Source: Naganishia liquefaciens (Eukaryota > Basidiomycota > Tremellomycetes > Filobasidiales > Filobasidiaceae). Taken from it: 64,000 nt of DNA. Under the pieces are notes generated by a model that saw only the letters and a program-made list of their open reading frames with translations, ran no database searches and was not told where the DNA came from. Below, one piece after another: positions 12,926 to 25,269 of the stretch. Within the stretch, counting starts at the first letter, position 1, and every line of letters begins with the position of its first letter. The translations under genes were made by a program, and so were the position numbers. The DNA lies in contig BLZA01000011.1 in assembly GCA_013423385.1 (NCBI GenBank), positions 867,174 through 931,173 of the forward strand, given 5' to 3'.

Positions 12926-13632
12926 TTACAATCCTTCGACAAACTTCTTGACGTGGGGTTCTGGCAAGGCTCCCACTGTGACATAACGGACATAACGGAC
13001 AAAATCGTCAAAATCGTCAATGGTGTCGGGGTGACGAATGCCACTTACTGAACTGATTAACTTGCTTGCCGTCCTTGAATGCGATCACGGTCGGCATTGC
13101 GCGGATCTGAAGCAAACGTCAAATTCGGGAAGGTTGCAGGAATTGTCATTGCTTGCATACCTGGTATTTCGCGGCGATTTCGCTGTTCTCGTCGACGTCT
13201 ACGGTAACAAGGCTAGGAGGAATGGTAAGCAGAATGCGGGACCGTCCCAGAAGGGAAAAGCCTACTCGACGTTCTTCTGCTCAGCCACCTTCTTAAGAAT
13301 CGGTGTGAGCATCTTGCATGGGTTGCACCAGCTAATCGCCAAAGTATTAGGCCAAAGAACTGAGAAGCCACCCCAAAGCTTCCGCGCTTCACTCACGTAG
13401 CGTAAAAGTCAACGAGCACGATACCTGACCCGTTTTCGACTTGCTTGGTGAATGTCTGAGATAAAAACATCGTCGCAGTCAGTGTCTGAAGCGGAAGAGT
13501 ACAGCTTTATCGACTCACCTTGGCATCCACAGCCGGGTAGTATTCGAGAGTACGAGCGGAAGCATGCAGACGTCGAGCGCCAATCTTACTGGCATTTGTC
13601 GCGGTCTGGAATGCGTGACGGAAGGGAGACAT
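12926..13632 (-). CDS. Thioredoxin with mitochondrial-type leader and WCNPC active site
   Basis: Thioredoxins reduce protein disulfides using a WCxPC pair. Five exons give about 131 residues. The N-terminus (MSPFRHAFQTATNASKIGAR, then RLHASARTL) is basic, lacks acidic residues and looks like a mitochondrial presequence. The fold follows: IVLVDFYATWCNPCKMLTPI, VTVDVDENSEIAAKYQIRAM, the cis-proline MPT, and a final helix PHVKKFVEGL. The active site is WCNPC, not the usual WCGPC; both cysteines and the proline are kept. The active-site tryptophan codon follows a splice junction (exon ends GCT AC, next exon begins C TGG). The last intron holds two 9-bp tandem repeats. A TATA-like run lies about 110 bp upstream of the ATG (13743-13751). 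Confidence 0.9.
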
Positions 13633-14541
13633 TTGAAACAAGCTTCAGTGCAGGTGTATCAGCTTATATGCACTGCGGGCTGTATGAGGGTGCGGCGAAG
13701 TAAAAGGTTTGCTCGTAAGTGACGTGCGTGACTTCGAGAAATATATATCGCTGATGCGGAAGTGAGATGACCTCCACCACTGTCTCAGGTTCAAGGTCGA
13801 TCACTCTTATTAGTGTTATCACCTTTGCTGCGGGCGACAATCCGAGCGACACTACCTGCGGGAATGGAAACCAGCTCGATCCCCTAGCATGCTTTGCTAC
13901 TCATACATCCCACTTCGACATCATTCGAATCATGCCGGGACTGCTTGCTGAGATGATGTCGCCTGATGAGAATGTTCACGTTCTGCTTTATGAGTCTCAA
14001 GCCACCGGAGGCCCCGGTGATGCTTCGGTCATTCGGGAACTACCGTTGCATAAGATCACGTTTGAGGGCGCCGCCGCTTCCCAACAAGCCAATTCATTCT
14101 CACATCAGAGATGCCTGCAATTTGACCAGAACCTCATGACGCTGGTTCCACACTAATACTGAGAACTTCGTCCGGACCGCTTGCAAGACAGCTTACAGCA
14201 TGAGCCATAGTATAAGCGCGACGCATTGAGCGAAAAGCGTGAGAAAGAATCTGGCTAAGCGCCAGCTTGATGAGATCAGCATGTCCACTTTCAAAACAAT
14301 AACAAAGATCACAGTGAGACTATCGGTGACGGTATTAACGTCTTCGTTCTCTGCATTAGCATTGCTCTCGGCAAGCTATCTGAAACGCTGAACCCAGAGA
14401 CATTTGACCTGACAAGCGAAGAAGGGGAACGCTGCTCCCAGCTTGACTCCTGAAAACGCCAGCGGGAACACCGTATTCTTCGCAGAATCCTGCGCCTCAT
14501 GCGGCGTGTCGGTTGACTACGGGAATATCACGATCAGCATC
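13633..14541. promoter_or_regulatory. Divergent thioredoxin/CENP-C intergenic region
   Basis: About 0.9 kb separates two divergent starts. A 129-codon plus-strand frame (13767-14156) runs through it but resembles no family and has no clear splice partners. A TATATAT run at 13743-13751 is placed as a possible TATA element for the thioredoxin gene on the minus strand. Confidence 0.35.
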
Positions 14542-17298
14542 ATGTCCGCAGGAGTAGCGACTACGCCATCAAGGGGAGGAGCTCAGAAGAAATATATTCC
14601 ATTCAATCATGACCCGAAGAATGTCGGAAGGTAAGGATTAAAACGTTGGTGCGCCATGGTGCATAACGCTTACTGTGCATGTTTGCTTTCGTCAGTCGGA
14701 CAGGGCGTCCCATGCCAGACCACATTCCGCGGGACCCACAGGGATTCGAGGATATTGACGCTTTCTTCGACTCGCCTGAACGTGACGAGAGCACGCGAAG
14801 CGGAACGACATCGGCCGTGACAGAAGGGGATACAAGAAGAACAATCACCTCCACGATAGCCGCCTCTTCGATCAGGATGAATCTGCAATCCAGTCGCAGA
14901 TCAGCACCAGGGAAAGGGCGGTTATCAGTGATGTCTGGGATGGTCGATGATGACGATGATGGAAAAGATGCACAGGGAGAGGAACACGGAGACGTGACAG
15001 GATTCATTGATCAGGATGTCGATGTGAATTTCGGAGATGATACGGGATCTCGATCAATGGATATTGTTACGCCAAGCAAATGTAAGTTCTTCAACACCGG
15101 GGACTTAATGCTACCCGGCTGATACAGCGGAATCAGCCTTTGTCAGATCGAAACGTCACAGTGGGTCTAATCGGGACTCCAGGTGACCAAACTACTAACC
15201 GGTCACTGTTCGCAGGACCTCCGCATTCAACCTCCCCAGGGCAGACTTTCTCGTTGAGCCAATTGCAAGAGCAGGAAGAAGACGTCTATCCCGCGGCTCT
15301 CGCGTCAGCTCAACGATTCAATGGTCGCCTACTTCCAACTGGCGCTGCCCTATTGGGTGCATCAAGTCATCGTGTGGTCTCACCGTCGTCAACCCTCGGA
15401 TTAACAAACGGCCGACTAGATGACGGGGATATAAGTACCGTTCGAACTGCGTCGCCATCTACGCGCTTAACGGAAACAACTCAGAGAAGAACCCCTCGTC
15501 TAGCAACGCAGGATACAACCATGGCAGCTGAGGAGGATTCTCCAGTCGGCATCGAAACGTCGAGGAATGCGCTACATAACAACCAACATAGGCCAGGTAG
15601 CGCAGGTCTTTCAAGAGCAAGTCGATATAGTATCGCTGCGCCGTCCACAAATGGAGACGATCCCGCAAGCGATGATCAAGAATTGGACATCCAGTACGAT
15701 GATCAGGTTGACGAATCCCTGATACAACAACCGGAAATGTCATCGCCAGCCGCTTCGACTAAACGATTAAACCAGAGCACCGATCGTCAACTCAGCCAGC
15801 CACTTAGTTCCCCTGGCAACAACTTTTCTCAGCCAGCAGATGAGGAGGATCAGGGGGATACTGAGCATGGCATACCGCCGGAGCCGATACAACAGGAAGA
15901 AGACGATGCTGAGGAGGAAGATGAGGAAGTTCTGGCGCCGAGACTCAAAGCAAAAAGGGGAAAGGGGAAAGCAGACGCCAAGAATGCGGCTGCCGCAAAA
16001 CGCAAGCCTCTCGCGGATGCGACCAATAAACGCAAGGGGCGTCCTCGTAAAAAGGATCCAGATGATCAAGACGTGGACGCGAGTGACAATTCGGCACAAG
16101 CGAGAAAGCGAAGCAAATCTGCCAAAGTCCAACGAGAGGCAGTTCATGAGCGTAAGCATTTTGTCTTATTCACGCAACTCAACAAATGTGTTCTGACACT
16201 CTTTTGACAGCCGCCGATGAGGGAGGCATGTCTTACCTGCGAACAGCCAGGGAACGACACAAGCCGCTTGACTGGTGGCGAGGGGAAAGGCCCGTGATCA
16301 AGCGTCAAATCGTCGATGGAGAAGTCGGACCAGCATTCATTACCGCAGAATGGCTCACGATTCCAGAGGAGAAGGCAACTCCCCTGGCAGCCAAGCGGAA
16401 GGCTGCCGCAAAGCGGGCAAGAAGTGGCACTGCAGAACCTGCAGCGAAGAAGAAGACGAAACAGCGGCGTCAGGGTTCCGACGAGGATGAAGGTTCGGAG
16501 CCGGAAGCTGACGATGTTACCGGATGGGACGAAGGTACGGAGCCAGGGGGGATGGTAATGGATTATACGACAGGAGAGGAGGTAATGCGACGTGAGTCAT
16601 GGCCGGAATGAGTTGTTTCATGCCTGGGTAACTGATTCGGGTGAATGCAGGTGTCGCGAACACATCAGCCATGGTTAGACCGAAAGAGATCCCGAATGCG
16701 ACTTTTACCTATCAAAAAATCTTCGGTGAAGACGAATTCTTTGCTGCTGGGATTCTGCGTATCGAAGTTGGTGGTTGCAAGGCGCCAAAGAATTCGAGAG
16801 ACAACGCCTACGTAAGTTCGTTGAAGCCATACTTTACTTTTCAGCTTAAGGAAAGAACAACCGCGTGATATAGGTCTTCTTCGTGCAGCAAGGGTGTGTA
16901 GAAGTCACGATACACCGGACACGGTTTTTGATGTCTGAGGGCGGCGCCTTTCTGATTCCTCGAGGTAAATCTGATTTACAAGTCTGTCTACCGTATTTCT
17001 TAACTCTGCTACGACAGGTAATCAATACGGGTTCAGTAATGTGTGTCAAAAGGAGGTGCAACTCTGCTTCTCTCAAGCTAGAAGAATCAAGGCTGAAGAG
17101 GACCTTCCTCTTGACGAGACCTTGAACAACAATCAGACAACACGCGTGGCTAACGGCAACAACTCTCGTCCACGCATTTCCAATGACGTCGAATCGGCTC
17201 GGACTGTACAAGATGGTAGAGAAGAGGACGAAGAGGAAGACTCGCCGCCGCCGGTGCAGAAGAAACGGCCGGTAGCCAAGAAGAGCGTGAGAAGGTAG
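14542..17298 (+). CDS. MIF2: Centromere protein C (Mif2/CENP-C)
   Basis: CENP-C binds CENP-A nucleosomes and anchors the inner kinetochore. Seven exons: 14542-14630, 14696-15081, about 15147-16151, 16211-16591, 16651-16811, 16874-16964 and 17018-17298. The N-terminus (KKYIPFNHDPKNVGSRTGRP, then FEDIDAFFDSP) resembles the Mif2 N-terminal region. A long acidic and basic disordered middle follows. The CENP-C motif is RTARERHKPLDWW near 16235-16275, followed by RGERPVIKRQIV. The C-terminal cupin dimerisation domain runs from TFTYQKIFGEDEFFAAGILR through VQQGCVEVTIHRTRFLMSEG and AFLIPRGNQYGFSN to QLCFSQARRI. It ends in an acidic stretch and a basic tail (KKSVRR). The exon 2/3 junction is uncertain: the acceptor at 15147 keeps the frame. 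Confidence 0.92.
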
Positions 17299-17869
17299 AA
17301 TTCTAGTCGGGGTTCGCGTCGAGGCTATTCCCCGTTCCGCAACAATCTGGACGTATCGCATTAGGTTTTTTTTATCACCACTTCGCTTCGCTCGATTCTT
17401 TTCTCCATCGATTGCTCAAAGCTGTTCCCATTCGGACGGCTCAATTAGCATTCGTCTCGTTTGCTCACCGCCTGTATCCCTCACGTTGTATAGCTTGTAT
17501 GACTTCCATACCTGGCTTCTCAAGAGTCGATGTGCTGCAGCTGAGCGTCGGTTTGAAGCGTTCTTGAACAAAGTTGCAGGTACACTTTCACATGCCATAA
17601 TACAATGCTGATGCGCTTACATTTCGTTACACTCGTTCTTGTTCTTGAACAAATTTGACCCTCCGAATTGGCATTTCATCCCTGCTTCCTTCCCACGTCT
17701 GATAACACAGTAGGAAATCAGACGCACATTGACGGTGTTCTTCTTGATTGTACGATCTAGGTTCGCCCGCCAATACTGCTCGAATCTCGTTCACGCTGAA
17801 GAGGCAACGGATATACCGACTTGACTGCAATGAAGCGACGTCTCCATTTTGCCCTTGTGTGCGAGACTC
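17299..17869. other. Convergent 3' region between CENP-C and Yippee gene
   Basis: About 570 bp of 3' flank for two convergent genes. A short T-rich run lies at 17366-17373. No gene or repeat recognised. Confidence 0.4.
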
Positions 17870-18448
17870 TTACTGCTTCCACAAGAAGCTGAAGACTGAC
17901 GGGGCTGCCTGTGGCTTGACGGGTACGAGCAGTGCCTTTTCAATCAGGTACGCCCCCTCTTTAAACTTCTGGTCCGCCTCGTACGCCTTGACCTTTGTGA
18001 TGACAGATTTAGTATGATGTTCAAACACGTATACGGACCCCGCAACAGCGGTCGATAGTTCTCAGCACTCACATAGTACCAGCCAAGCGGCTTGTGACAA
18101 GTCAGGCATTCAATGTCCCTCGTCCGATGCATTCCCGTCGTCAACCTGATCTCTTTTTCGCCTGATGAGAACGCGATGTTGGTCCTGCTAAGGGGAATAG
18201 GAGTGAAGCGTGAGCCAGATGTCGAGCGGGAGATGGACACCGGACTGACGGATTGCGGACGAGAAGGCTCTTGCCCATGGCACCACTTAGGATCTATGAT
18301 GACCGGCTGATTAGTTCATCAAGGTAAGGGACATTGTGTGTGTTCCAACCGAGCGTACGGTGGTGATGATGTCCTTCGACTGAAATAAGGGTGTCTCGCA
18401 ACCTCCGCATGCGAAAGCCATCTCCTGTGGTGTCAAAGCGTCGGACAT
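17870..18448 (-). CDS. Yippee-family zinc-binding protein
   Basis: Yippee proteins carry one zinc held by two CxxC pairs in a beta-tent fold; their cell role is poorly known. Three exons (18448-18359, 18306-18073, 17992-17870) give 148 residues. The first pair is FACGGCETPLFQSKDIITT and the second IECLTCHKPLGWYYVKAYEA. Between them are a 50-residue linker with many Ser/Pro and the conserved strand FSSGEKEIRLTTGMHRTRDI. The end QKFKEGAYLIEKALLV fits Yippee closely. The linker is longer than in short YPEL proteins. Mis18 shares the fold, but the GLH/GMH..RDI..C..C..LGW..A pattern and KEG..IE ending favour Yippee. The start at 18448 is the first ATG upstream of the CxxC in this frame. Confidence 0.82.
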
Positions 18449-19400
18449 GTTTGAGTTGTAGCGCTTGTGTTTGCCGAACTGGATGTCTGAAGGCTAGGAC
18501 AGTGCGCTTTGACACTTGATGCAGATGGGATAAAATGTAAGGAATGAGCCGTATGCGAGATCACAGTCTACTCTGGCTAGGTCAGCACCGCGATCTAAAA
18601 GCACAGTGCGGCAACGGCGACGCGCAGGGACTGGTGATCGCGATAGCTGCTGCGGCAGCAGATGCCGTAGCACACATGCTGCCCTATACCGCCCAAGCCT
18701 AGCCATTCGAAATGAAAGGCACTCATCGGACAAGCAAGTCCGGTCCTCCGAAGTATGCGGGCCGGAGTTGCACATGAAGGCACAAAGTAAACATGACGGC
18801 TAGCGGCGGCGGACTTATTCGGTTGAAAAGCTGCTCGATATGCTGCTCAAGACTTCTGCCAGCTTCCAGTTCCGAGGCATGCAGGCTAAGCGACTTGCAA
18901 GATCTGTTGCAGACCGTCTCAGCCGCCGACTTGATCGTTATTGCTGTTCGCTGACAGGGAGAGGACGATTGGGCATATCGTTGTGTTTCAAAATGAAACG
19001 ACTTCGTTCGTGGCTCCTTGTCGAGCGGAATCAACCCTCGGCTTCGGCTAAAAGCGGTTGACCGACCCAGGATTTCTGCAGGATTTCTGAAATTTCAGGA
19101 CATCGAACGATCGAACGGAAGAATGCGAGCGTTCTATCTTGATGACGTTCGACGCTTCTGGGTCCAAGCTTGCGGCTCGAGTGTCACGGGCAGGGGAGTC
19201 GCTGAAGGATCTCAAAAGGTCAACATTGCTGCATGCACAGTCTGAATATTTGGCGGCACTGCGTGTCACCAATAGCGCCTACTTGCATACGAAACAGCAG
19301 ATTTCAACGTCAGCTCGGACGCAGTACCAGGTTGACCGAGATCATCTTCAAGCGTTCCGTCGTTAGACTCAGCACATCGCACTTGAAACGCGCGATCGCC
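18449..19400. promoter_or_regulatory. Divergent Yippee/amine oxidase intergenic region
   Basis: About 950 bp between divergent starts. Several short frames exist but none resembles a protein family; the frame ahead of the oxidase ATG stays open back to 19233, so a longer N-terminus of the oxidase cannot be excluded. Confidence 0.35.
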
Positions 19401-21383
19401 ATGACCGAATCCGTCAAGAACACTGCAGCAAAGGGCAAAGAGATGTTGGTATCAACAGGTCAAACCGCTGTCGCTGGGGTGAATACCATGTCAACCTCGG
19501 CTGCAGATGCCTTGAATATAACTCGACAGCAAGGATCGCTTCCTTCGACGGTCTCTTCACCACCTACCCTCGACGCGGATGTCATCGTTCTCGGAGCCGG
19601 TATCTCAGGTCTCGCGGCTGCGGCTGAATTGGTGAAGCGGGGTAACAGAGTCTTGGTCCTCGAAGCAAGAGACCGGATCGGGGGAAGAATCGATTCCCGG
19701 ATCATCGCATCGGAAGAATCGGGAAAAGCATTCAGGGTAGATATGGGAGCGAGGTATGCGTTCCCTCATATTGATGCGCAAAAAAGGCGCTCACGCTTGG
19801 CGATCATTCAGCTTTGTACATGGGAAGTATGACAACCCCATATACGATATGACTCGAGAATTGGGCATGGTGCGTCGGTCGTCTCATCCGAAATACGGAA
19901 TCTGAATTGTCAATGGATAGACGATACACTACACATCACCCGAAGGAGAGATCAGGATATTGGATGCTGATGGACCAATGGACGAAAACTTGGCAAATCG
20001 TCTAGGTTTCAATGTCAGTAGTGTCGGAAAGACATCAAGCATGCGATTTTTGACGGCCTGATCAGGTTTCGCATACCTTCTTTGACGCCTCCAGGACATA
20101 CGCCCAAGAACACAATCCAGCGTCCTCCGATTCCCTTGCGTCTTACGTTTTTGCGGGCAACTCCCCTCTTTTTGATGGGCTAGACGAGATGATCGAACAG
20201 GGAGGTTCTTCCAACAATGCCTCCAACAAGAATTCTTGCTGGAAGGCTAAAGCGCTCGGGAGGTCTTTCTCGGGATGGACCGGTGCTGCTCTTGAAGATG
20301 TGGCGTTGAAGTGGTGGGGCTTTGAACGCGATACTATCGGTCCAGACGGGATGGTTACAGGCGGCAAATATCATCAAGTAGTAGATCATCTCGCTGGACT
20401 TGTTAGTAGAGAAAAGAAGAAGGGAGAAATCAGGTTGGGAGAAAAGGTTGAAAGCGTTGAGTGGTGCTCCGATGAAGGTAGGATGAAATCGCAACATTTT
20501 GGGCTTTGGGCACATGCTTATTTCGTGAATCTTCAGAATATGTCGCCGTCAAAACCAGATCTTCTGCTGGTGATGAGTGCTCTGGTCCAACATGGGTTCA
20601 CACTGCCAGCAGAGTCATTTGTACCCTTCCTCTCGGAGTGCTACAACGCGATCCGCCGAAATTCAAGCCTTCTTTGCCGCCACGAAAACAGCGGTCGATA
20701 CGAAGTCTCGGATATGGGCTTCTCAGCAAGATTGCAGTCCGCTATGAGAAGGCTTGGTGGAAGGAGAGTGATAAAACGACTAGGTAAGAGTATCGTCTTA
20801 GCTTTCAAACTCATATCTGAAGCGTTACATTGCGGCCAGCTTCTTCATCCTTCCGCGCGAGGATCATGTCGAAGAAACGATGCCGCCATGCCTGCCTGAG
20901 CAGAAGGCAGCACTGGCGCCCCAAGGAGTGATGGTACAGAATTTCGTTACTATTGACGGGTCAGCCCAGCTTGTCATGTTCCTCGGCGCAGACTACGGAC
21001 ACGCTATGGAATCGGCCAAGCAAGAGGAATGTGTAGAATGGGCGCACGACCTGTTCGTCCGTTATCTCTCACCAGATTCCGTAGAGAGTGGCACCATTCC
21101 GAAACCGCTCGGCGCTATTGCATCATCATGGTCCACCGACCCATATTCTCTCAATTCTTACACATATATTCCAAGCGCTGTCGATGTCGAGGATGGTCTT
21201 CCTGTCACGCCGCTGGATATCGCCGATTTTGCGGTGCCCACTTGGAATGGAGCCTTGGGTTTTGCTGGAGAACACACTCATCAAGACCGTTATGCCAGTG
21301 TTCACGGAGCTTACGAAAGCGGGATCAGGGAAGGCAAAAGAGTAGGGATCGCTTTGGAAATGAGCAGAAGAGGAGAGGAATAA
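19401..21383 (+). CDS. Flavin amine oxidase, polyamine oxidase-like
   Basis: This FAD enzyme family oxidises polyamines or related amines. Exons 19401-19753, 19812-19869, 19921-20013, 20066-20477, 20537-20783 and 20840-21383 join with matching phases and give about 568 residues. An alanine/serine-rich N-terminal stretch of about 58 residues precedes the FAD-binding Rossmann motif DVIVLGAGISGLAAAAELVK, followed by VLVLEARDRIGGRI and, across the first intron, MGASFVHGKYDNPIY. Later segments fit the family: RVICTLPLGVLQRD, FGYGLLSKIAVRYEKAWWKE-like text (here LGYGLLSKIAV), and the C-terminal FAD motif LGFAGEHTHQDRYASVHGAY followed by ESGIREGKR. An LSD1-type histone demethylase is less likely since no SWIRM domain is seen. 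Substrate is not predictable by reading. Confidence 0.88.
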
Positions 21384-21542
21384 ACGGACCAACGCGCTCG
21401 CACTGGCCTTTACAGCAACGATAACAACGCTACCGATTGGATATCGGGTACAACAATCTGCATATAGACGTAGACCTCTGTAACGTTCGATTACACGTCT
21501 GCCACATCATGGCGTTTTACAACAGTATTTCTAAATCATTTC

Positions 21543-24500
21543 TCAGACGAAATGTTTCGTATTGCTCTTTTCCCTCGTGGTCGATCTTGACGGCTGCTCT
21601 TTCTTGCGATACTTCCCGGGCAAACCGCCGTTATCGTATGACAAAGGTAATGGGCTTGCGCTCGCTTCGTTGCCGGTGTCTGCGTCTTGCATGGCCAATA
21701 GGGCTTCTTGTCGCAGCTTCGTCTTCCTCTGATCCGTTATCAGAACCGCTTGCTCGAAGGCTTCTACGATGGCATCTCGTTGCCATTCCGAGGTTTCACT
21801 CAACAAATCCTGTCCAATTTGAAAACGGCTAGGCCGTAGCGGATCAAGTCCCTGCCTCTTCCATCGATCGTATGAGAGGAATGCCCCTTTGAGGGGATGA
21901 GCGATCATACCGAGGAGACCTGGACGGAAGATGTCAAGGATTACAGGATTAATCTGTCACGACGACAGCGAGACTCACCGAAAGCGGGCTTCAACGAAAG
22001 ATCCATCAACGATGTAAGGACGCCGCCAAATGCACCTGCTGCTCCCTTCTTTTCCGAAGCGTCATGACATAGCGAAATTATAACAGCGCGCTACGTCAGT
22101 TTCGCAGACATGAATATGAGGAATGGACTGACGGCTTTCTCGAATCCTCTTTTCGGTGTCGTAATCAATCCACTGAAGGCATCAGCATATCCATAGAAGA
22201 CACTCTTCCCGCCCTCTTTTAGGCCAGATCGGAGTCCACTGACTTCCTGAGTTCTGACTTTCGACCCATAGAATCGTGGTAGCGAATTCAGACCTTGCAG
22301 CGAGTCACAGAGATGAGCGACGTATCATGACAGTGACCTCAAGCTCTCACTAGCATGAAGTTCGACGATCGCTGTATATGCTCGTTAGATTGGCTATCTC
22401 GACATTCCGGTGAACGTGGCTTACCGAGTGGCCACACAGTGAATGTCTTGATTGCACCTTTTTTCTGGGATGCGATCCTGTGAGCTACTTAGTGTACGGG
22501 TGAACTCCCCTCCGTCACATACAGGTTTATAGAACAGTTGAGCAATCGCGGTTGTTCTGGGAAGGTGTCCATCAGCATGCGATGCGTCGGTGATGATCAG
22601 CAAGTAGAAGCTGACTGGGTCACCATCAATTCCAAGATCGACCCTATTCCACCTTCTAAAGGGAAAAGTTCTTTCTGGGTAGACAAGTACTCTCTTGCGC
22701 CTGAGTTGATTGAGTATGAGCCCAGTCAGTAAGACCTCTCTATTGATCGACGTACGGCATGTCTCGATATCCTCTGGTTTGATCAGACCTCGGTCGAGCA
22801 AGACCGCCGCGGCAAGCGTGCCCAGTCTAAGAGCATACTTGGCTGACCACCAAGCAGCCACCTGGTCGGCTTGCAGATCACACCTCATGTGCAAGAGCGG
22901 AAGGTGACGATGGAAAGATGCTACTCCGGAGGACTCCCCGTGCTAGATCGAGTCGCAACCGTTCAACACATCTGCTTGATTCACATGCAACGCTCCGTCT
23001 TACCTCTTGTCGTATCGCTTTGCCGAGCTTTCCGGCGGAACACTGCGCTTCGGGACTCAGGGCGGAAGTTATGGCTTCAGCCAAAATTTCAACAGTAAGT
23101 TTCTTGAAAGGTATACTGGAAGCAATATAAGATATTGCTGGTACCGTTCTCAATATACGACGTACGGCTTTGGACCGGCTCCTGCATTCGCGACCATGTC
23201 ACCCTGCCATGGCTGGTCTCCAAAAAACGGGACAATAACTGTAGGAAGGCCATTCCGAAGTCCGATAGCCGTGGTTCCCGCGCCTCCATGATGTACGACG
23301 GCAGCCACTCGACCCTCGGCAAAGAGCCATTCGTGAGGGATCGGCCCTGTGAGACACGACGGTAAGACTTAAGATGCCGGTCCAGCCTAAACCTTAAACG
23401 GAGGACGTACCTAGTAGATGTATGTTGTCGGGTACATTATTGCCACCCAGTGCACTCCAACCCGCACTGACAAGCGCCCGCACCCCTGCCAGTTTTGTCG
23501 CCTCGAAGATTATCGCTATCATATACGCTGTAGTCAGCGATGGCTTAGCTAGCGAGGTAGAGGATGAACTTACCAGTCAGGGCATCGGGGTCATCGACAA
23601 CGATCGAGCCAAATCTTGTACCAACGTGACAGTGTTGAGTCAGTGACTCCATGACTCGGTGTTCCGTTACAGCTATAACGTACCCAATATAGATAGGAGG
23701 GGGTCCAGCTTTCAGAAAGTTTGTCAGCTCGGCATTTGGCTCGTATTCGGAATCATTCAAGAAGAAGTAGCCAACAACCTCTGGAAAGCGTGAAAGAGTT
23801 GCTCAGTTGAAGTGAGATGAAACATTGCACTCTACCTACCAATGTGCTCCTTCCAGTCAGCTGGTTTCGGAATGACGCTGGGTGACCAGCAGTACATGAA
23901 GGGAACCTTCAGTCGATCCGCCAAACCAACTCCTTCCCTGTTGCTTAAAGGATGGATCCCAAGAGTCTTGGTTCGAAATTTATTGATCACAGATGCCAGG
24001 CCTTGCCAAGTCATCAATTCTGCAAGACCGAAAGACAAATAGTTGCCAAGTTGAGGCGATGCATTCGATTGTTTGATATTCACAAGGGGATGGGCCCATT
24101 GCGCTGTCGGTGACCATGCCATAGCTGGGCTCTAGTAAGTCAGCGGACTGGGGCCGAGGGCGATCCCGCAAATTGCACTTACTGAAACTCAGCATCAATG
24201 GCAGGCCAAAGGCTTCGGCTAGATGGGGGGCAGCGAAAGAAGGCGGATTGGCGATGATGGCATCGCAAGCGAATGCCTTGCCGGTCTCGGCGTCCGGAAA
24301 ATAGAGAGAGTGATAGAAGTTTTGCAGCATCTGAAGTGATAGAGGTGAATCAGATTTAGTATAGAATTTATGATCAGCTCACGTCATTGCTCACCTCTTT
24401 TACCATCCTTCTTTTGGAGTGTACGTCCCCGTTGGTCAATGAATCATAGCCAGGCATCAGTCCAGGATCTGAACCCGTAAAGGGAAGATGAGCAGGAGAC

Positions 24501-25269
24501 ATCGCCTCGGTCGCAAGGTCGCTGACTCTTTACCATATACGCCATCAGCTCTTTCGGGCTGCCGCCAGCCAGGAAAAATTCGAGCTTTTGGGCCAACGCA
24601 TTCCCATGAGCTGCCGTGTGACCTTGAGCCTTGACATGACCTTGCTGCACCATGGCCTGCCATCGCCGCCGAAGCACTCTCCTCCCGGTCACCAGTACGA
24701 AGTCCTTGAAGTCACCATGTGTCGCAATTCGGACTCGGTGTCCCGCAAGCAGAATCAGGTCGATCGCCAGTGAAAGATATGGCTGAACATCGCCTCTGGA
24801 TCCAACGATTTGTATAACGATACTCAATGCTGGGCAATCGGATGCGAATCCGTCGGACGATCTCTTCGAGGTTGAATCCCTGGGTGGTATTTCCATGCCT
24901 TGCTCTATCACAGACAGGGCATACTGTCCAGGAAGGTCTAATACACCTTGGTGCTTCAAGTCCCTATATTCGCGTGGCGTCAAACTTGAAAGTGACTTTT
25001 ACGTGGCGGGAAGCTTACAGTAAGACTTCGATTCTGCCATCAGCATTCATATCAGCTCGGGAGTACATCCCTTTGCCATCGAGCGTCACCCTTTGCCCAT
25101 TGCCAACTGAATCTCCTGCGCTCTCGCTGTCAGAATCAGATCCCAGGTCGGGCTCGTTCAGGTACGGTAAGGAAGATCCCGAGGAATGCCTTGAAGAGAT
25201 TGCAAGGTCGAAGTTCGACGCTTGCCCGAAAGTGTGATTCGTATGCATCCCTGGAGGTGAATGATCCAT
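21543..25269 (-). CDS. UDP-glycosyltransferase, sterol glucosyltransferase-like
   Basis: These fungal enzymes move sugar from a UDP-sugar to sterols or other lipids. The first exon (from 25269) encodes a Ser/Asp-rich leader; a 34-nt intron (25018-24985) follows. The N-terminal domain begins [20 protein letters not shown] and continues [12 protein letters not shown]. Next come [61 protein letters not shown] and [20 protein letters not shown]. The UDP-sugar domain has [20 protein letters not shown] then [17 protein letters not shown] (23340-23190). The C-terminal part contains [20 protein letters not shown] and ends in a basic tail, an extension typical of large fungal family members. The PH and GRAM domains of Atg26 are absent. 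Multiple introns; not every border was fixed. Confidence 0.85.

Noticed and set aside
13767-14156. 129-codon frame between thioredoxin and CENP-C
   Set aside because: No family resemblance, no leader or splice partners, and it lies in a divergent promoter region.
17870-18448. Calling the zinc protein Mis18
   Set aside because: The second half fits Yippee (GMH..RDI..C..C..LGW, KEG..IE); Mis18-specific features and its C-terminal coiled coil are absent.
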